A stretch of 54,587 nucleotides of DNA from Armatimonadota bacterium. GTDB taxonomy: Bacteria > Armatimonadota > Fimbriimonadia > Fimbriimonadales > ATM1. A program made the position numbers and the translations under genes. Positions 26,849 through 35,694 of this stretch are shown one piece after another. Within the stretch, counting starts at the first letter, position 1. Each line of letters begins with the position of its first letter. The notes below the pieces were generated by a model, which was not told where the DNA came from, made no database searches, and saw only the letters and a program-made list of their open reading frames with translations. The stretch spans positions 1-54,587 of the forward strand of contig JAJPJR010000003.1 of NCBI GenBank assembly GCA_021324165.1, in the 5' to 3' direction.

Positions 26849-28105
26849 ATGGCTGACCGAAAACAACCGAAAACGCATGACAGACCCCGTGTGCGAGCAT
26901 ACGCCACTGGGCATTTCGAATACAGAGAGAGGGTCGGGGCAACTGGTCGAGTGACCAGATTTGCGTACGGCTACGTCTTCTCGAAGCACCCGCTTCCCAA
27001 CGGACTGCGCAAGCATTACGCCTCGGGCAAGACAAAGACCCAGGCAGAGGCTGCTGCTCGGGCGAAAGCAGACGCCCACGACGCCAACTGGGTGCTGAGA
27101 AACGGAGTCGCACCCTGGGTCATACCGACTCTGCGTGAAGCTCTGACGAAGAAGCATCTCCACGATGACCAGCCTTACACATCGCTCAAGAAGTATCGTC
27201 CCGTGGTCAAGTTTGTGTCGGATTTCAGTCTCGTTGATGGTGGCAGGCTGCTGGGCGATTACAGGCTGGACGAAGTGCAACTCAGTCACCTTGTTCCCAT
27301 GTGGGATGCGTGGTGTAGGCAGCACGTTGGGCAAAGCCGACCCTTCATGCGGGACATGCTGAACGGTCTGTTCAAATGGCACATCAAGTTGCGAGACGTG
27401 ACCGAAAATCCCGCAGAGAACCTGCCAGCAGTCAAACGAAGGAAGGCTCGCAAGAAGCTCGGTGTCAGGGATGCCGACCTTCCAAAACTGTACAATGCAG
27501 CGGATGTTCGACTTAAGGCTGTGCTCATCCTCCTCAGACGTAGCCTTCGAATAGGCGAAGCATTAGCGGTTTCCGAAAGTTCCATCTCCGATAGAACGCT
27601 CACTGTGACGTACCAGGCAAACAATATTCGGAACCCTGACCGAACGTTGTCGAAAAGTGTGTGGGGGCTCACCAAGCTAAAACACGATGCCGAGGAAAAG
27701 AAGTTTGAACTCACCCAGTGTGAATTGGATGTGCTCCTTGAATCCCTGAAGTGTGCCAAGCCAACGAGGGTCTACAACGAAGTGACGAAGAAATGGGAAA
27801 CCCATCGGTTCGTTGTGCCCAATGCCAACGGAGCCGACTGGCACTACAACGACTTCCGGCTTGCCCTGAAAAAAGTCACCAACGCAGTAGGAGTGCCGTT
27901 TAATCCTCACGATGCCCGTAGGCTCTACGCCACTGCATTGGTTAGGTGTGATTCGGTGAGTCCTGACGCCATTCGCCACAGCATGGGGCACCTAAACTTG
28001 GACACCACCCTAATCTACATGATGAGCGATGAAGAAGACCAAGCGAGGGTGCATGACATTGTTGGACGCCATGTGACGGAGGCTTTTGGTCTCCGGTCTG
28101 ATTAA
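26849..28105 (+). CDS. Tyrosine recombinase/integrase of the island
   Basis: Catalyses site-specific integration and excision. The C-terminal catalytic domain shows the first Arg in RRSLRIGEAL, HDARRLYATAL (H-x-x-R), HSMGHLNLDTT, and the nucleophilic Tyr in TLIYM. The N-terminal region resembles SAM-like and arm-binding domains. The ATG at 26849 follows a hairpin. A TTG at 26831 with AAGGA 5 nt upstream is a real alternative and adds six residues. Its place next to the left att site suggests it drives this island. Confidence 0.93.
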   Translation: MADRKQPKTHDRPRVRAYATGHFEYRERVGATGRVTRFAYGYVFSKHPLPNGLRKHYASGKTKTQAEAAARAKADAHDANWVLRNGVAPWVIPTLREALTKKHLHDDQPYTSLKKYRPVVKFVSDFSLVDGGRLLGDYRLDEVQLSHLVPMWDAWCRQHVGQSRPFMRDMLNGLFKWHIKLRDVTENPAENLPAVKRRKARKKLGVRDADLPKLYNAADVRLKAVLILLRRSLRIGEALAVSESSISDRTLTVTYQANNIRNPDRTLSKSVWGLTKLKHDAEEKKFELTQCELDVLLESLKCAKPTRVYNEVTKKWETHRFVVPNANGADWHYNDFRLALKKVTNAVGVPFNPHDARRLYATALVRCDSVSPDAIRHSMGHLNLDTTLIYMMSDEEDQARVHDIVGRHVTEAFGLRSD

Positions 28106-28121
28106 CGTGGTTCGGTGAATC

Positions 28122-28203
28122 CTCGACTTGAAGTCGAGTCAGCTACTCCCAGGAGTCGAGCAATTTCAGACTTGAAGTCGAGTGATTTGCGACTTCAAGT
28201 CTG
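28122..28203. repeat. Intergenic palindromes and 14-bp stem-loop
   Basis: Palindrome CTCGACTTGAAGTCGAG at 28122-28138. A second copy of GACTTGAAGTCGAGT at 28170-28184 is part of a 14-bp perfect stem (28167-28180 with 28190-28203, 9-nt loop). It lies between the convergent integrase and ardC genes and may act as a terminator or protein-binding site. Confidence 0.6.
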
Positions 28204-28258
28204 ACCCACAGTGAATCTTAACGAGGAACTCAACCCTGAATTTTCAGAGTTCGAAGCT

Positions 28259-29134
28259 CTACATTGCGACTAGCTCGCCTGTCAGCCGAGGTTCGGGCTC
28301 CGTGCTGTCATCGTGATGACCGTCGCCGAGAATCCAATCGACCGCCTTTTGAGCACCCGAAGCCGCCTTTATGATGAGGCTCGAATCGGAGTTGAGCGCT
28401 TTGGTCAGCCAGGAATTGATATAGCTGGTTGTCGGTGAAAGATTCTCTATGCCAGCCTCGCTGCAAAGGAACGCTGCCCCGATTTCAGCCAAAATTTCTT
28501 CCCGACCGTATTCTTCCGTTCCAAAACAGATTCCGGTTTCGAGGGAGATTCTCCCGAGTCGAGACGGATGAGAAGTCGAATGGACTAGCTCGTGGTACAG
28601 CGTGCCGTAGAACCCTTGGGGAGTCTCAAAGTCTCGCATGTGAGGAACCACGACTGCATCCCGAACTGGGTAGTACGCCGCCTGTTCGGTGCCGAAGTGG
28701 AGCTTGGGGCAGTCCTTGTAACCAGCAACGATTCGCTCTGCAGCTTCCAAACCGCAAGCCTGACTTTGAACCATTGAGCCCTTCGGCAAGTCAAGCCCGC
28801 TGCACTGTTCGACGTTGAATACCGTGAAAGCTCGACAAATCAACCTCTCCCTTCCAGTTGTCTCGTCCTCGACATCTGACCAGAGCATGACGGTTGAACC
28901 CCGCTCCCCTTTGGCGACTGAGCCGCCGAGTGACTTCGCCTGATTGAAAGTCAGCCAACGGTGGTCGCTGAACTCGCTGAGCGAGAGCATAAGGCGATTG
29001 ATTCCCCGATAAGGGCGGTTGGTCACTGCATTGCAGGGTCGGCGGACTGCCCAAGGCTTGCGCCACGGCAAAACATCGCCAGCCTCGATAGCCTTGATGA
29101 CCTGTTCGGTGATTCTTTGGTAGGTGCTCTTCAC
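28259..29134 (-). CDS. ArdC-like antirestriction protein
   Basis: ArdC-type proteins protect incoming DNA from restriction; the family has an N-terminal ssDNA-binding domain and a C-terminal metallopeptidase-like domain. The 291-aa protein starts YQRITEQVIKAIEAGDVLPW and NAVTNRPYRGINRLMLSLS, typical of the N-terminal domain. HELVHSTSH around residue 180 plus EEILAEIGAAFL form the zincin motif. The start is GTG, preceded by AGGTAGGG. The TTCCTCAA motif lies 27 nt upstream. Confidence 0.85.
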   Translation of the reverse strand: MKSTYQRITEQVIKAIEAGDVLPWRKPWAVRRPCNAVTNRPYRGINRLMLSLSEFSDHRWLTFNQAKSLGGSVAKGERGSTVMLWSDVEDETTGRERLICRAFTVFNVEQCSGLDLPKGSMVQSQACGLEAAERIVAGYKDCPKLHFGTEQAAYYPVRDAVVVPHMRDFETPQGFYGTLYHELVHSTSHPSRLGRISLETGICFGTEEYGREEILAEIGAAFLCSEAGIENLSPTTSYINSWLTKALNSDSSLIIKAASGAQKAVDWILGDGHHDDSTEPEPRLTGELVAM

Positions 29135-29161
29135 CCCTACCTATTCAGAGGCGCATCCACT

Positions 29162-29169
29162 TTGAGGAA
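29162..29169 (-). promoter_or_regulatory. TTCCTCAA motif upstream of ardC
   Basis: TTCCTCAA on the minus strand, followed by AGTGG. There are 27 nt between TCCTCAA and the GTG start at 29134. Confidence 0.5.
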
Positions 29170-29170
29170 A

Positions 29171-29791
29171 TCAGTCTGAGTCCTGCTTTCCCTCGAAGAG
29201 CGTTCCCTCGTAACGCTTCTCCCAGTCGGGAATGAAGCCACTGGCAGCGTGAGAGAACAGGGTGAAGTTGTCCCTCTTGACTTTCAGAGTTAGAAAGTAG
29301 ATTGCGGCAGCGATGCGCCGATGCATGTCCGGCAAGAAGCTCAAGGGAGCTTTGAGCGGCACTTCACTGATGAGGCGCTCCAGGTAGGTCGGCTCCGTGC
29401 AGGGGAAGACGACTTCGCCCCGCATCAGATATGTGGTCAGCAGGGTGGTGTTCTCGACGAGGTGAACGACTGTCTTGTAAGCCACTTCCTCGACTACATC
29501 CCAGATATCGCTCTGGTCGAGCGGAGCGCCATCATAGAGGAGCCCTATGAGTTCCATTTTGGCGTCGAGTGCTGTTGCATCCCGAAGCCACTTGTACGTG
29601 TCTGGAAAGGGCTGGCTCATCGTTGCACGAGCCCCTTTTTCGTCTGCCGAACTTCTCCTGAGAGCCTTGCTCGACGATTCCGACCGAGAACGATGTGAGG
29701 CATGGTGAACCGCCTCGAACATGACTTTCTGTGCTTGTTTGCCTGTCGCATGCAGGCTTACCGGGATGGTGAGTGGATTTGAGGAATTCAT
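29171..29791 (-). CDS. Hypothetical protein, island
   Basis: Not recognised. The 206-aa soluble protein has a basic, Ser-rich N-terminus and a helical C-terminal half (DIWDVVEEVAYKTVVHLVEN, DMHRRIAAAIYFLTLKVKRD). The ATG at 29791 overlaps the stop of the upstream gene (ATGA), indicating translational coupling. A second possible start is MSQPFPDTY at 29620. Confidence 0.6.
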   Translation of the reverse strand: MNSSNPLTIPVSLHATGKQAQKVMFEAVHHASHRSRSESSSKALRRSSADEKGARATMSQPFPDTYKWLRDATALDAKMELIGLLYDGAPLDQSDIWDVVEEVAYKTVVHLVENTTLLTTYLMRGEVVFPCTEPTYLERLISEVPLKAPLSFLPDMHRRIAAAIYFLTLKVKRDNFTLFSHAASGFIPDWEKRYEGTLFEGKQDSD

Positions 29792-30240
29792 GCTGGGACG
29801 GAACCAAGGTCAACGACTCCGAACCGGGCAAGATGTACCTGGAGGTCTGACCACTCCTCGGATTCAACTTCCCGTCGATATTCCTCACCGCAATCTGACT
29901 CGATACCATAGAGCCCACCGCTGGAAAGTCGCTCGATTCGGAAGCTGCCATCGTAGAGTTCGTATCGAACCTCGGCTATTGCACGACAACCCTCAAACCA
30001 CCATTCACCGGTTCGAAAACCTCGAAGGCGTTGGGCGTCCTCTCTGGCGTATTGACGACATGCCGCTTTAATTGAACCGAATTGCTCGATGACCCGTGCC
30101 TTGTCCGCTTCGGACACGTGGCTCCATCCATCACCGAAGTGGTCTGCCGCAGAACGTTCCAGATAGTCGGGCTCGCCATACGGGTCGTGCTCCCAAACGA
30201 AGCTGACCGAGTGAACAAAAGGAGCGGATTGAACTGCCAC
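29788..30240 (-). CDS. Hypothetical protein common in mobile elements
   Basis: 150-aa acidic protein without a known function. The C-terminal pattern (SSGGLYGIESDCGEEYRREV, then DLQVHLARFGV) resembles small hypothetical proteins I associate with phages and plasmids. The start is GTG with AGGAG 3 nt upstream. The TTCCTCAA motif is 27 nt before the start, on the opposite strand from the defence operon it diverges from. First gene of a two-gene unit. Confidence 0.6.
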   Translation of the reverse strand: MAVQSAPFVHSVSFVWEHDPYGEPDYLERSAADHFGDGWSHVSEADKARVIEQFGSIKAACRQYAREDAQRLRGFRTGEWWFEGCRAIAEVRYELYDGSFRIERLSSGGLYGIESDCGEEYRREVESEEWSDLQVHLARFGVVDLGSVPA

Positions 30241-30267
30241 GTTCTCCTACCCCTTGCCCGAGCCAAC

Positions 30268-30275
30268 TTGAGGAA
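30268..30275 (-). promoter_or_regulatory. TTCCTCAA motif upstream of 30240 gene
   Basis: TTCCTCAA on the minus strand followed by GTTGG; 27 nt between TCCTCAA and the GTG start at 30240. It lies in the divergent region shared with the defence operon. Confidence 0.5.
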
Positions 30276-30335
30276 AAAGACGGGAAACTCAACCGGGGTA
30301 TCGTCTGAGAAAAGTATGATTGGAGAGGTGCGCCG

Positions 30336-30533
30336 ATGCTGGATTTGAGACAGGTCTACTCGCTGACCGACTTCCTGAGAAACCACAAAGAGCACGTTGC
30401 TCGACTGTCGGAATCCAAGGCACCGGTCGTCTTGACGGTCAAAGGAAAGGCGGCGTTGGTGCTCCAAGACGCCGAAGGTTATCAAGAGCTTCTGGAGCGA
30501 CTTGACCGGGCAGAGGGTAGAGGGCAGGAATGA
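30336..30533 (+). CDS. Phd/YefM-family antitoxin-like protein (no toxin)
   Basis: 65-aa protein with a Phd/YefM-type fold: YSLTDFLRNHKEHVARLSES, then APVVLTVKGKAALVLQDAEGY. Such antitoxins bind DNA and autoregulate. No toxin gene is adjacent; the stop overlaps the hsdM ATG by 4 nt (ATGA). It therefore heads the restriction-modification operon and may act as its repressor. TATGAT at 30315-30320 lies upstream, and an imperfect TTGAG...CTCAA repeat sits at about 30268-30293. Confidence 0.8.
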   Translation: MLDLRQVYSLTDFLRNHKEHVARLSESKAPVVLTVKGKAALVLQDAEGYQELLERLDRAEGRGQE

Positions 30534-32500
30534 ACGCACAGACGCTGGGCTGGATTACGAACTTCATTTGGGGCATCGCCGACGATGTGCTCCGGGACGT
30601 GTATGTCCGGGGCAAATATCGTGATGTCATTCTGCCGATGGTCGTCATCAGACGCCTCGACGCTGTTCTGGAGCCGACCAAGCAAGCCGTCCTCGACATG
30701 AAGAAGAACCTGGATGCAGCCGGGGTCGCCAACCAGGAAGTCGCGCTTCGACAAGCCGCTGGTCAGGCATTCTACAATGCATCCCCATTCACTCTCCGAG
30801 ACCTCAAGTCCAGGGCGACCGCTCAGCGCTTGAAGGACGATTTCGAGGCATACCTCGACGGTTTCTCCTCGAACGTTCAGGAGATTCTCGACAAGTTCAA
30901 GTTCCGCAACCAGATTCCGACCTTGGTCGAAGCCGACATCCTCGGCAGCCTCATCGAGAAGTTCCTCGACCGCTCCATCAACCTCTCCCCACAGCCAGTG
31001 CTCGACACGGATGGCAAGGAGAAGATTCCTGCCCTCGACAACCATGCGATGGGCACGATGTTCGAGGAGCTTATCCGCCGATTCAACGAGGAAAACAACG
31101 AGGAAGCAGGCGAGCACTTCACCCCTCGTGATGTTGTGAAGCTCATGGCGGAACTCATCTTCCGACCCATCTCAGACCAGATTGAATCGGGCACGTACCT
31201 GGTCTATGACGCCGCTTGCGGAACAGGTGGAATGCTGACCGTTGCTGAAGAGCGCCTCAAGGAACTGGCTGAAGAGCAGGGCAAAGCGGTGTCCATCCAC
31301 CTCTACGGTCAAGAGGTCAACCCGGAAACCTACGCCATCACCAAAGCCGACCTCTTGCTCAAAGGCGAAGGCGAGGAAGCCGAAAACTTCCGACTTGGCT
31401 CGACGCTCTCGCAAGATGGATTCCCGTCCCGAGAATTCGACTTCATGCTATCCAATCCGCCGTATGGCAAGAGTTGGAAGACCGACCTGGAGCGGATGGG
31501 CGGAAGGGGCGAACTCACCGACCAGCGCTTCATCATCGAGCATGCCGGTGACCCCGAGTTCAGCCTCATCACACGTTCCAGCGACGGGCAGTTGATGTTC
31601 CTAGTCAACAAGCTCGCCAAGATGAAGCACAACACGCCGCTGGGAAGCCGCATCGCCGAAGTCCACAACGGCAGTTCGCTTTTCACTGGGGATGCCGGGC
31701 AGGGTGAATCCAATATCCGCCGATGGATTTTGGAGAACGATTGGCTCGAAGCCATCATTGCCCTCCCGCTGAACATGTTCTACAACACGGGCATCGCCAC
31801 ATACATCTGGGTGCTGACCAACCGCAAGCCAGCGCACCGACGTGGCAAAGTCCAACTCATCGACGCCACCCAGTGGTTCAAACCGCTCCGCAAGAACCTT
31901 GGCAAGAAGAACTGCGAGCTTGCGCCAGAGGACATCCAGAAGGTCATGGACGCCTTCCTCGAATTCTCCGAATCGGAGCAGTCCAAGCTCTTCCCTAATG
32001 AGGCATTCGGATACTGGAAGGTCGTCGTCGAGCGTCCTCTGCGCATCAAGGGAATCGACCCGACCAGAGCCTACTCCTCCAAGGAAATCAAGGAGTTGAA
32101 GGCGACGAACGGAGTGGACGAGTCTGCTCCACCAGTAATCAGGAAGATTCACAAGAACGCCGCACCCGACCCAATGCACGGGCTTTTTGAGGTGGTCATC
32201 GGTGGCAAAACGTGCGTCGTCGAATACGAGCCGGACACTGACCTTCGAGACACCGAAAACGTGCCGCTCCTTGAAGACGGAGGCATCGAAGCATTCATCA
32301 AGCGTGAGGTCTTGCCCCACGTTCCCGACGCATGGGTGGATGACGACAAGACCCAGATTGGCTACGAAATCAGCTTCACCCGCTACTTCTACAAGCCCAA
32401 ACCGATGCGGACGCTGGAGGAGATTCGGCGGGACATCGAGGCGCTGGAGAAGGAGACTGAAGGGCTACTCGATGAGGTGTTGGTTGAGGTGGAGCAATGA
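30530..32500 (+). CDS. hsdM: Type I restriction-modification methyltransferase subunit HsdM
   Basis: N6-adenine methyltransferase subunit that, with HsdS, methylates the host copy of the target. The 656-aa protein has the HsdM N-terminal helical domain (about 8-150), SAM motif I (YDAACGTGGML near residue 226) and the catalytic NPPYGKSW near 310. The C-terminal part is longer than in classical 500-520 aa HsdM and ends in a helical tail for subunit contact. It is coupled upstream to the Phd-like gene and downstream to the 257-aa unknown. Confidence 0.95.
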   Translation: MNAQTLGWITNFIWGIADDVLRDVYVRGKYRDVILPMVVIRRLDAVLEPTKQAVLDMKKNLDAAGVANQEVALRQAAGQAFYNASPFTLRDLKSRATAQRLKDDFEAYLDGFSSNVQEILDKFKFRNQIPTLVEADILGSLIEKFLDRSINLSPQPVLDTDGKEKIPALDNHAMGTMFEELIRRFNEENNEEAGEHFTPRDVVKLMAELIFRPISDQIESGTYLVYDAACGTGGMLTVAEERLKELAEEQGKAVSIHLYGQEVNPETYAITKADLLLKGEGEEAENFRLGSTLSQDGFPSREFDFMLSNPPYGKSWKTDLERMGGRGELTDQRFIIEHAGDPEFSLITRSSDGQLMFLVNKLAKMKHNTPLGSRIAEVHNGSSLFTGDAGQGESNIRRWILENDWLEAIIALPLNMFYNTGIATYIWVLTNRKPAHRRGKVQLIDATQWFKPLRKNLGKKNCELAPEDIQKVMDAFLEFSESEQSKLFPNEAFGYWKVVVERPLRIKGIDPTRAYSSKEIKELKATNGVDESAPPVIRKIHKNAAPDPMHGLFEVVIGGKTCVVEYEPDTDLRDTENVPLLEDGGIEAFIKREVLPHVPDAWVDDDKTQIGYEISFTRYFYKPKPMRTLEEIRRDIEALEKETEGLLDEVLVEVEQ

Positions 32501-33270
32501 CTATCGAGTTGCTTGACGAGCAGGTTGAAGTCGAGGCGCGTTCTCTAGTTGGAGAGCAACTGCACACATTGCTTGCTGGAGCCATTTTCAATCCCTATGG
32601 ACCCACAATAGTAGCTTGTTGCTCGCCGGTGAGCGAGGGCGACGTGGCGTCGGCTGCACCACTCTACTATTTGAGCATTAATCCTTTCACGCAGTACGTT
32701 GCTCGAATAGGGGTTGTTGACTGTTCAGATGGAGTTGACGTCCAAAGTCTCGCAAGCCTGCATGGGGTGTTCACCTGCAGTTGCCCATCGCTCGCGTTTA
32801 CGACTTTCCTACTGGAGCCTCCTGATTCCCGCCTTGCCCTCAAACAGTGGATTGCGAGCTTTGAGGATGCTGAGAACACGTGGAGCTTTATCAAGAAACA
32901 CAAGTACGACCCCTGGGGTCGTGCCTCGGCGGAACAGGACGAAGGCTTTAAGCAAGCCATTGCAGAGTTGAAGCCGAACAAGAAATCCTCCGGTTTCCTG
33001 TCAAATCTGTTTGCGAAAAAGAAACGTGGCAGTGAGGATTGGTTGGCTGAGTTCACGAACCACCTTGAAGACCCTCGCCACCAGAAGACGGAACAAATGT
33101 GCTTCTTTCAGGCTTGGGAAGGCTCAATTGAGCATGCGCCAGGTGGTCAGATGATGAAGAACCTGGGAGGGAACATAGTGTCGATGGACGAGATGATTCG
33201 AGAGTGGTTCATACCCATCATGCTTAGTTGCCGGGTGTCGGACGGATTCTTTGGGGGGAAAGGCACTTGA
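32497..33270 (+). CDS. Unknown protein inside the restriction operon
   Basis: No recognised domain. The 257-aa protein is soluble, with a mixed N-terminal half (PTIVACCSPVSEGDVASAAP, YYLSINPFTQYVARIGVVD) and a charged middle (KPNKKSSGFLSNLFAKKKRG). Its start overlaps the hsdM stop by 4 nt (ATGA), so it is made together with HsdM. The next gene begins 34 nt downstream. Position suggests a modulator, toxin or immunity component of the defence locus; this is inference from context only. Confidence 0.7.
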   Translation: MTIELLDEQVEVEARSLVGEQLHTLLAGAIFNPYGPTIVACCSPVSEGDVASAAPLYYLSINPFTQYVARIGVVDCSDGVDVQSLASLHGVFTCSCPSLAFTTFLLEPPDSRLALKQWIASFEDAENTWSFIKKHKYDPWGRASAEQDEGFKQAIAELKPNKKSSGFLSNLFAKKKRGSEDWLAEFTNHLEDPRHQKTEQMCFFQAWEGSIEHAPGGQMMKNLGGNIVSMDEMIREWFIPIMLSCRVSDGFFGGKGT

Positions 33271-33304
33271 CGAGCCTGATAGATATTCGTGAGGCGGCAA
33301 ATCC

Positions 33305-35116
33305 ATGAGCACCCAGCGCTACTCCGTCACGCCTCACCCCATCGAGACCCTTCTGACCTGGGTCAAGTCGGGTGAAATCGCCATCCCCGAGATTCAGCGC
33401 CCGTTCGTCTGGGACGCCAGCAAGGTTCGAAATCTGCTCGACTCGCTGTACCTCGGCTATCCGGTCGGCTACCTCATCGCTTGGCGCAACCCGAACATCA
33501 GGCTCAAGGACGGCACGAGCAGCAGTGGCAAGCGCATCCTCATCGACGGGCAGCAGAGGGTCACGGCGCTCATGGCGGCGCTCCTCGGTCAAGAGGTCAT
33601 CACCAAGGATTACGAGACCACGAGAATCCGAATCGCCTTTAATCCTCAAGAAGAGAAGTTCGAGGTTGCCAACCCTGCCATCCGCAAGGACAGCGCCTGG
33701 ATTGACGATGTCGCCAAGGTCTTCGACCCCAGCGCCGACCTCATCGACCTGACGGAGAGCTACGCCGAGAGCAACCCGACTGCAGACCGGAAGAAGGTCG
33801 GCAAGGTGCTTCAGAAGCTCCAGAAAATCATCAACAATCACGTCGGCGTCATCGAACTCGCCGAAGACCTAGACATCGAGACCGTCACCGAAATCTTCAT
33901 TCGGGTCAACTCGGCAGGCGTCACTCTCAGCCAAGCCGACTTCGCTATGTCGAAAATCGCTGCCAACGAAACTTACGGCGGCAACCTGCTTCGCAAAGCC
34001 ATCGACTACTTCTGCCATCTCGCCATCTCTCCCGAGTTCTTCGACAGAATCAGCAAGTTCGACAAAGCGTTCGTCGAGTCTGAGCACTTCGGAAAAATCA
34101 AGTGGCTTAAGGACGCCAACGACGACATCTATGACCCGTCGTACACCGACATGCTCAGGGTGGCGTTCACCTCCGAGTTCCGTCGAGGCAAGCTCCAAGA
34201 CCTGGTGGCGCTGCTCTCAGGGCGAAACTTTGAGACCCGGATTTACGAGGAGGAAATCGCCGAAGCGTCATTCGCGCAACTCAAGAAGGGTGTTCATGCC
34301 TTTGTGAGCCAGACCCACTTCGAGCGCTTCACGATGATAATGCGGTCGGCTGGGTTCATCACCAACCGGCTCATAGGCGGTCAGAACGCCGTCAACTTCG
34401 CTTACATCGTCTATCTTCTCGGTCGGGCGCAGAGCCTGCCTCCGAGCCAAATCGAGGCTGCCGTGAGGCGCTGGTACGTGTTCTCAATTCTGCGAGGACG
34501 CTATTCGGGCAACTTCGAAGCAATGTTTGACATTGACGTGCGCCGCATCGAAACGCACGGGCTCCTGAGCTATCTGTCCACCACCATCGAAGCGGAGATG
34601 TCGGACTCGTATTGGCAGAACCTGCTGCCGCAGGAACTGGAGACCTCCTCAGCGACCAGCCCGCTGTTCCATGCCTACCAAGCCGCCCAGGTGGTGATGC
34701 AGGACAAAGGCTTCCTGAGCAGCCACATCCCGGTCGATGCGCTTCTGCTGAATCGCTCGGACGCCCATCACGTCTATCCGAAGGACTTGCTTAAGAAGCA
34801 GGGGCTTCAGCGAGGGCAATACAACCAGCTTGCCAACTTCGTTCTGGCTCAGAGCGAAATCAACATCGCCATCGGCAACAAGGCTCCCGAGGTCTATTTC
34901 GCTGAACTGAGAGCCCAGGTCAACGGCGCAGGGGCGAAGTACGGCGGCATTACCGACGAGGCGACTCTCAGAGCCAACTTCCGCATGCACTGCATCCCGG
35001 ACTCAATGCTCGACGGCGACGTGCCAAGTTACGAAGACTTCCTCGGTGCTCGTCGGTCGTTGATGGCGGCGAAGCTGCGAACATACTTTGAGAGACTCGG
35101 AGAGGTCAAGACCTGA
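33305..35116 (+). CDS. DUF262/GmrSD-like restriction protein
   Basis: The 603-aa protein has an N-terminal DUF262 (ParB/Srx-like) domain with [11 protein letters not shown] and the hallmark [10 protein letters not shown] near residue 80. A C-terminal HNH/DUF1524-like nuclease segment carries [11 protein letters not shown] near 488 and [20 protein letters not shown]. GmrSD-family enzymes are type IV systems that cut modified (for example glucosylated) phage DNA. Many DUF262 proteins also sit in type I operons. The stop overlaps the KwaA-like ATG (TGATG). Confidence 0.85.
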   Translation: MSTQRYSVTPHPIETLLTWVKSGEIAIPEIQRPFVWDASKVRNLLDSLYLGYPVGYLIAWRNPNIRLKDGTSSSGKRILIDGQQRVTALMAALLGQEVITKDYETTRIRIAFNPQEEKFEVANPAIRKDSAWIDDVAKVFDPSADLIDLTESYAESNPTADRKKVGKVLQKLQKIINNHVGVIELAEDLDIETVTEIFIRVNSAGVTLSQADFAMSKIAANETYGGNLLRKAIDYFCHLAISPEFFDRISKFDKAFVESEHFGKIKWLKDANDDIYDPSYTDMLRVAFTSEFRRGKLQDLVALLSGRNFETRIYEEEIAEASFAQLKKGVHAFVSQTHFERFTMIMRSAGFITNRLIGGQNAVNFAYIVYLLGRAQSLPPSQIEAAVRRWYVFSILRGRYSGNFEAMFDIDVRRIETHGLLSYLSTTIEAEMSDSYWQNLLPQELETSSATSPLFHAYQAAQVVMQDKGFLSSHIPVDALLLNRSDAHHVYPKDLLKKQGLQRGQYNQLANFVLAQSEINIAIGNKAPEVYFAELRAQVNGAGAKYGGITDEATLRANFRMHCIPDSMLDGDVPSYEDFLGARRSLMAAKLRTYFERLGEVKT

Positions 35117-35694
35117 TGGCTCGAAATGCTCCATCTGCATCCCGCTTTATCCGCCCCCTTTACGCTTTGGGGAGCTTGGCTCCCTTGTTCATTGTCCTTC
35201 TAATCAAAGGCGAGCCTAGGGTTGAGGGCAAGCCCATTGTCCCAGTCTTGGGCTACTACATTGCAGTCATTGCTCTGGCAGTTCTGCCGATAGCGGCGAT
35301 TGCTTTTCGATGGCGTCAAGCCAATGCGAACCACGACCACTCGGTCATCCGTATCGCTCGACCTGCAGACAGCAAAGACCACTTGCTGGTCTATCTGCTC
35401 ACCGTCCTAACCCCACTTTACAGTGCCTCCTTTGGCTCTGTCAGAGATTGGTATGCCAGCGTCTTCATTCTGGTCGTCATCGTCTTCCTGTTCTGCCACT
35501 TCGACCTCTATCACATGAACCTCTTGTTCGCTCTGCGCGGCTATCGAACATTTGTGGTTCAGGGTCATGGCGACAGCCCGCTCGATTGCCGGAAGCCGGT
35601 CATCGTCCTAAGCAAGCGAACCTACCTCACTGAGATGGACTTGCACTGCGTGAGACTGTCGAACACCGTCTTTATCGAGAGAGAAGAACCATGA
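35116..35694 (+). CDS. kwaA: KwaA-like membrane protein of Kiwa anti-phage system
   Basis: KwaA is the membrane subunit of Kiwa and is thought to sense phage-induced membrane events. The 192-aa protein has four predicted helices: LGSLAPLFIVLLIKG, YYIAVIALAVLPIAAIAF, LLVYLLTVLTPLYSASF and FILVVIVFLFCHFDLYHM. A cytoplasmic-looking tail follows. Size, four-helix topology and an overlapping DUF4868-like partner fit KwaA. Sequence alone does not prove it; another membrane sensor is possible. Confidence 0.7.
   Translation: MARNAPSASRFIRPLYALGSLAPLFIVLLIKGEPRVEGKPIVPVLGYYIAVIALAVLPIAAIAFRWRQANANHDHSVIRIARPADSKDHLLVYLLTVLTPLYSASFGSVRDWYASVFILVVIVFLFCHFDLYHMNLLFALRGYRTFVVQGHGDSPLDCRKPVIVLSKRTYLTEMDLHCVRLSNTVFIEREEP

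Noticed and set aside
28122-28203. Repeats considered as a CRISPR array
   Set aside because: Only two related units with no regular spacers; the sequence is better explained as palindromes and a stem-loop. No cas genes are present.
30336-30533. Complete Phd-Doc or YefM-YoeB toxin-antitoxin pair
   Set aside because: The following gene is hsdM and no toxin-sized frame lies on either side.
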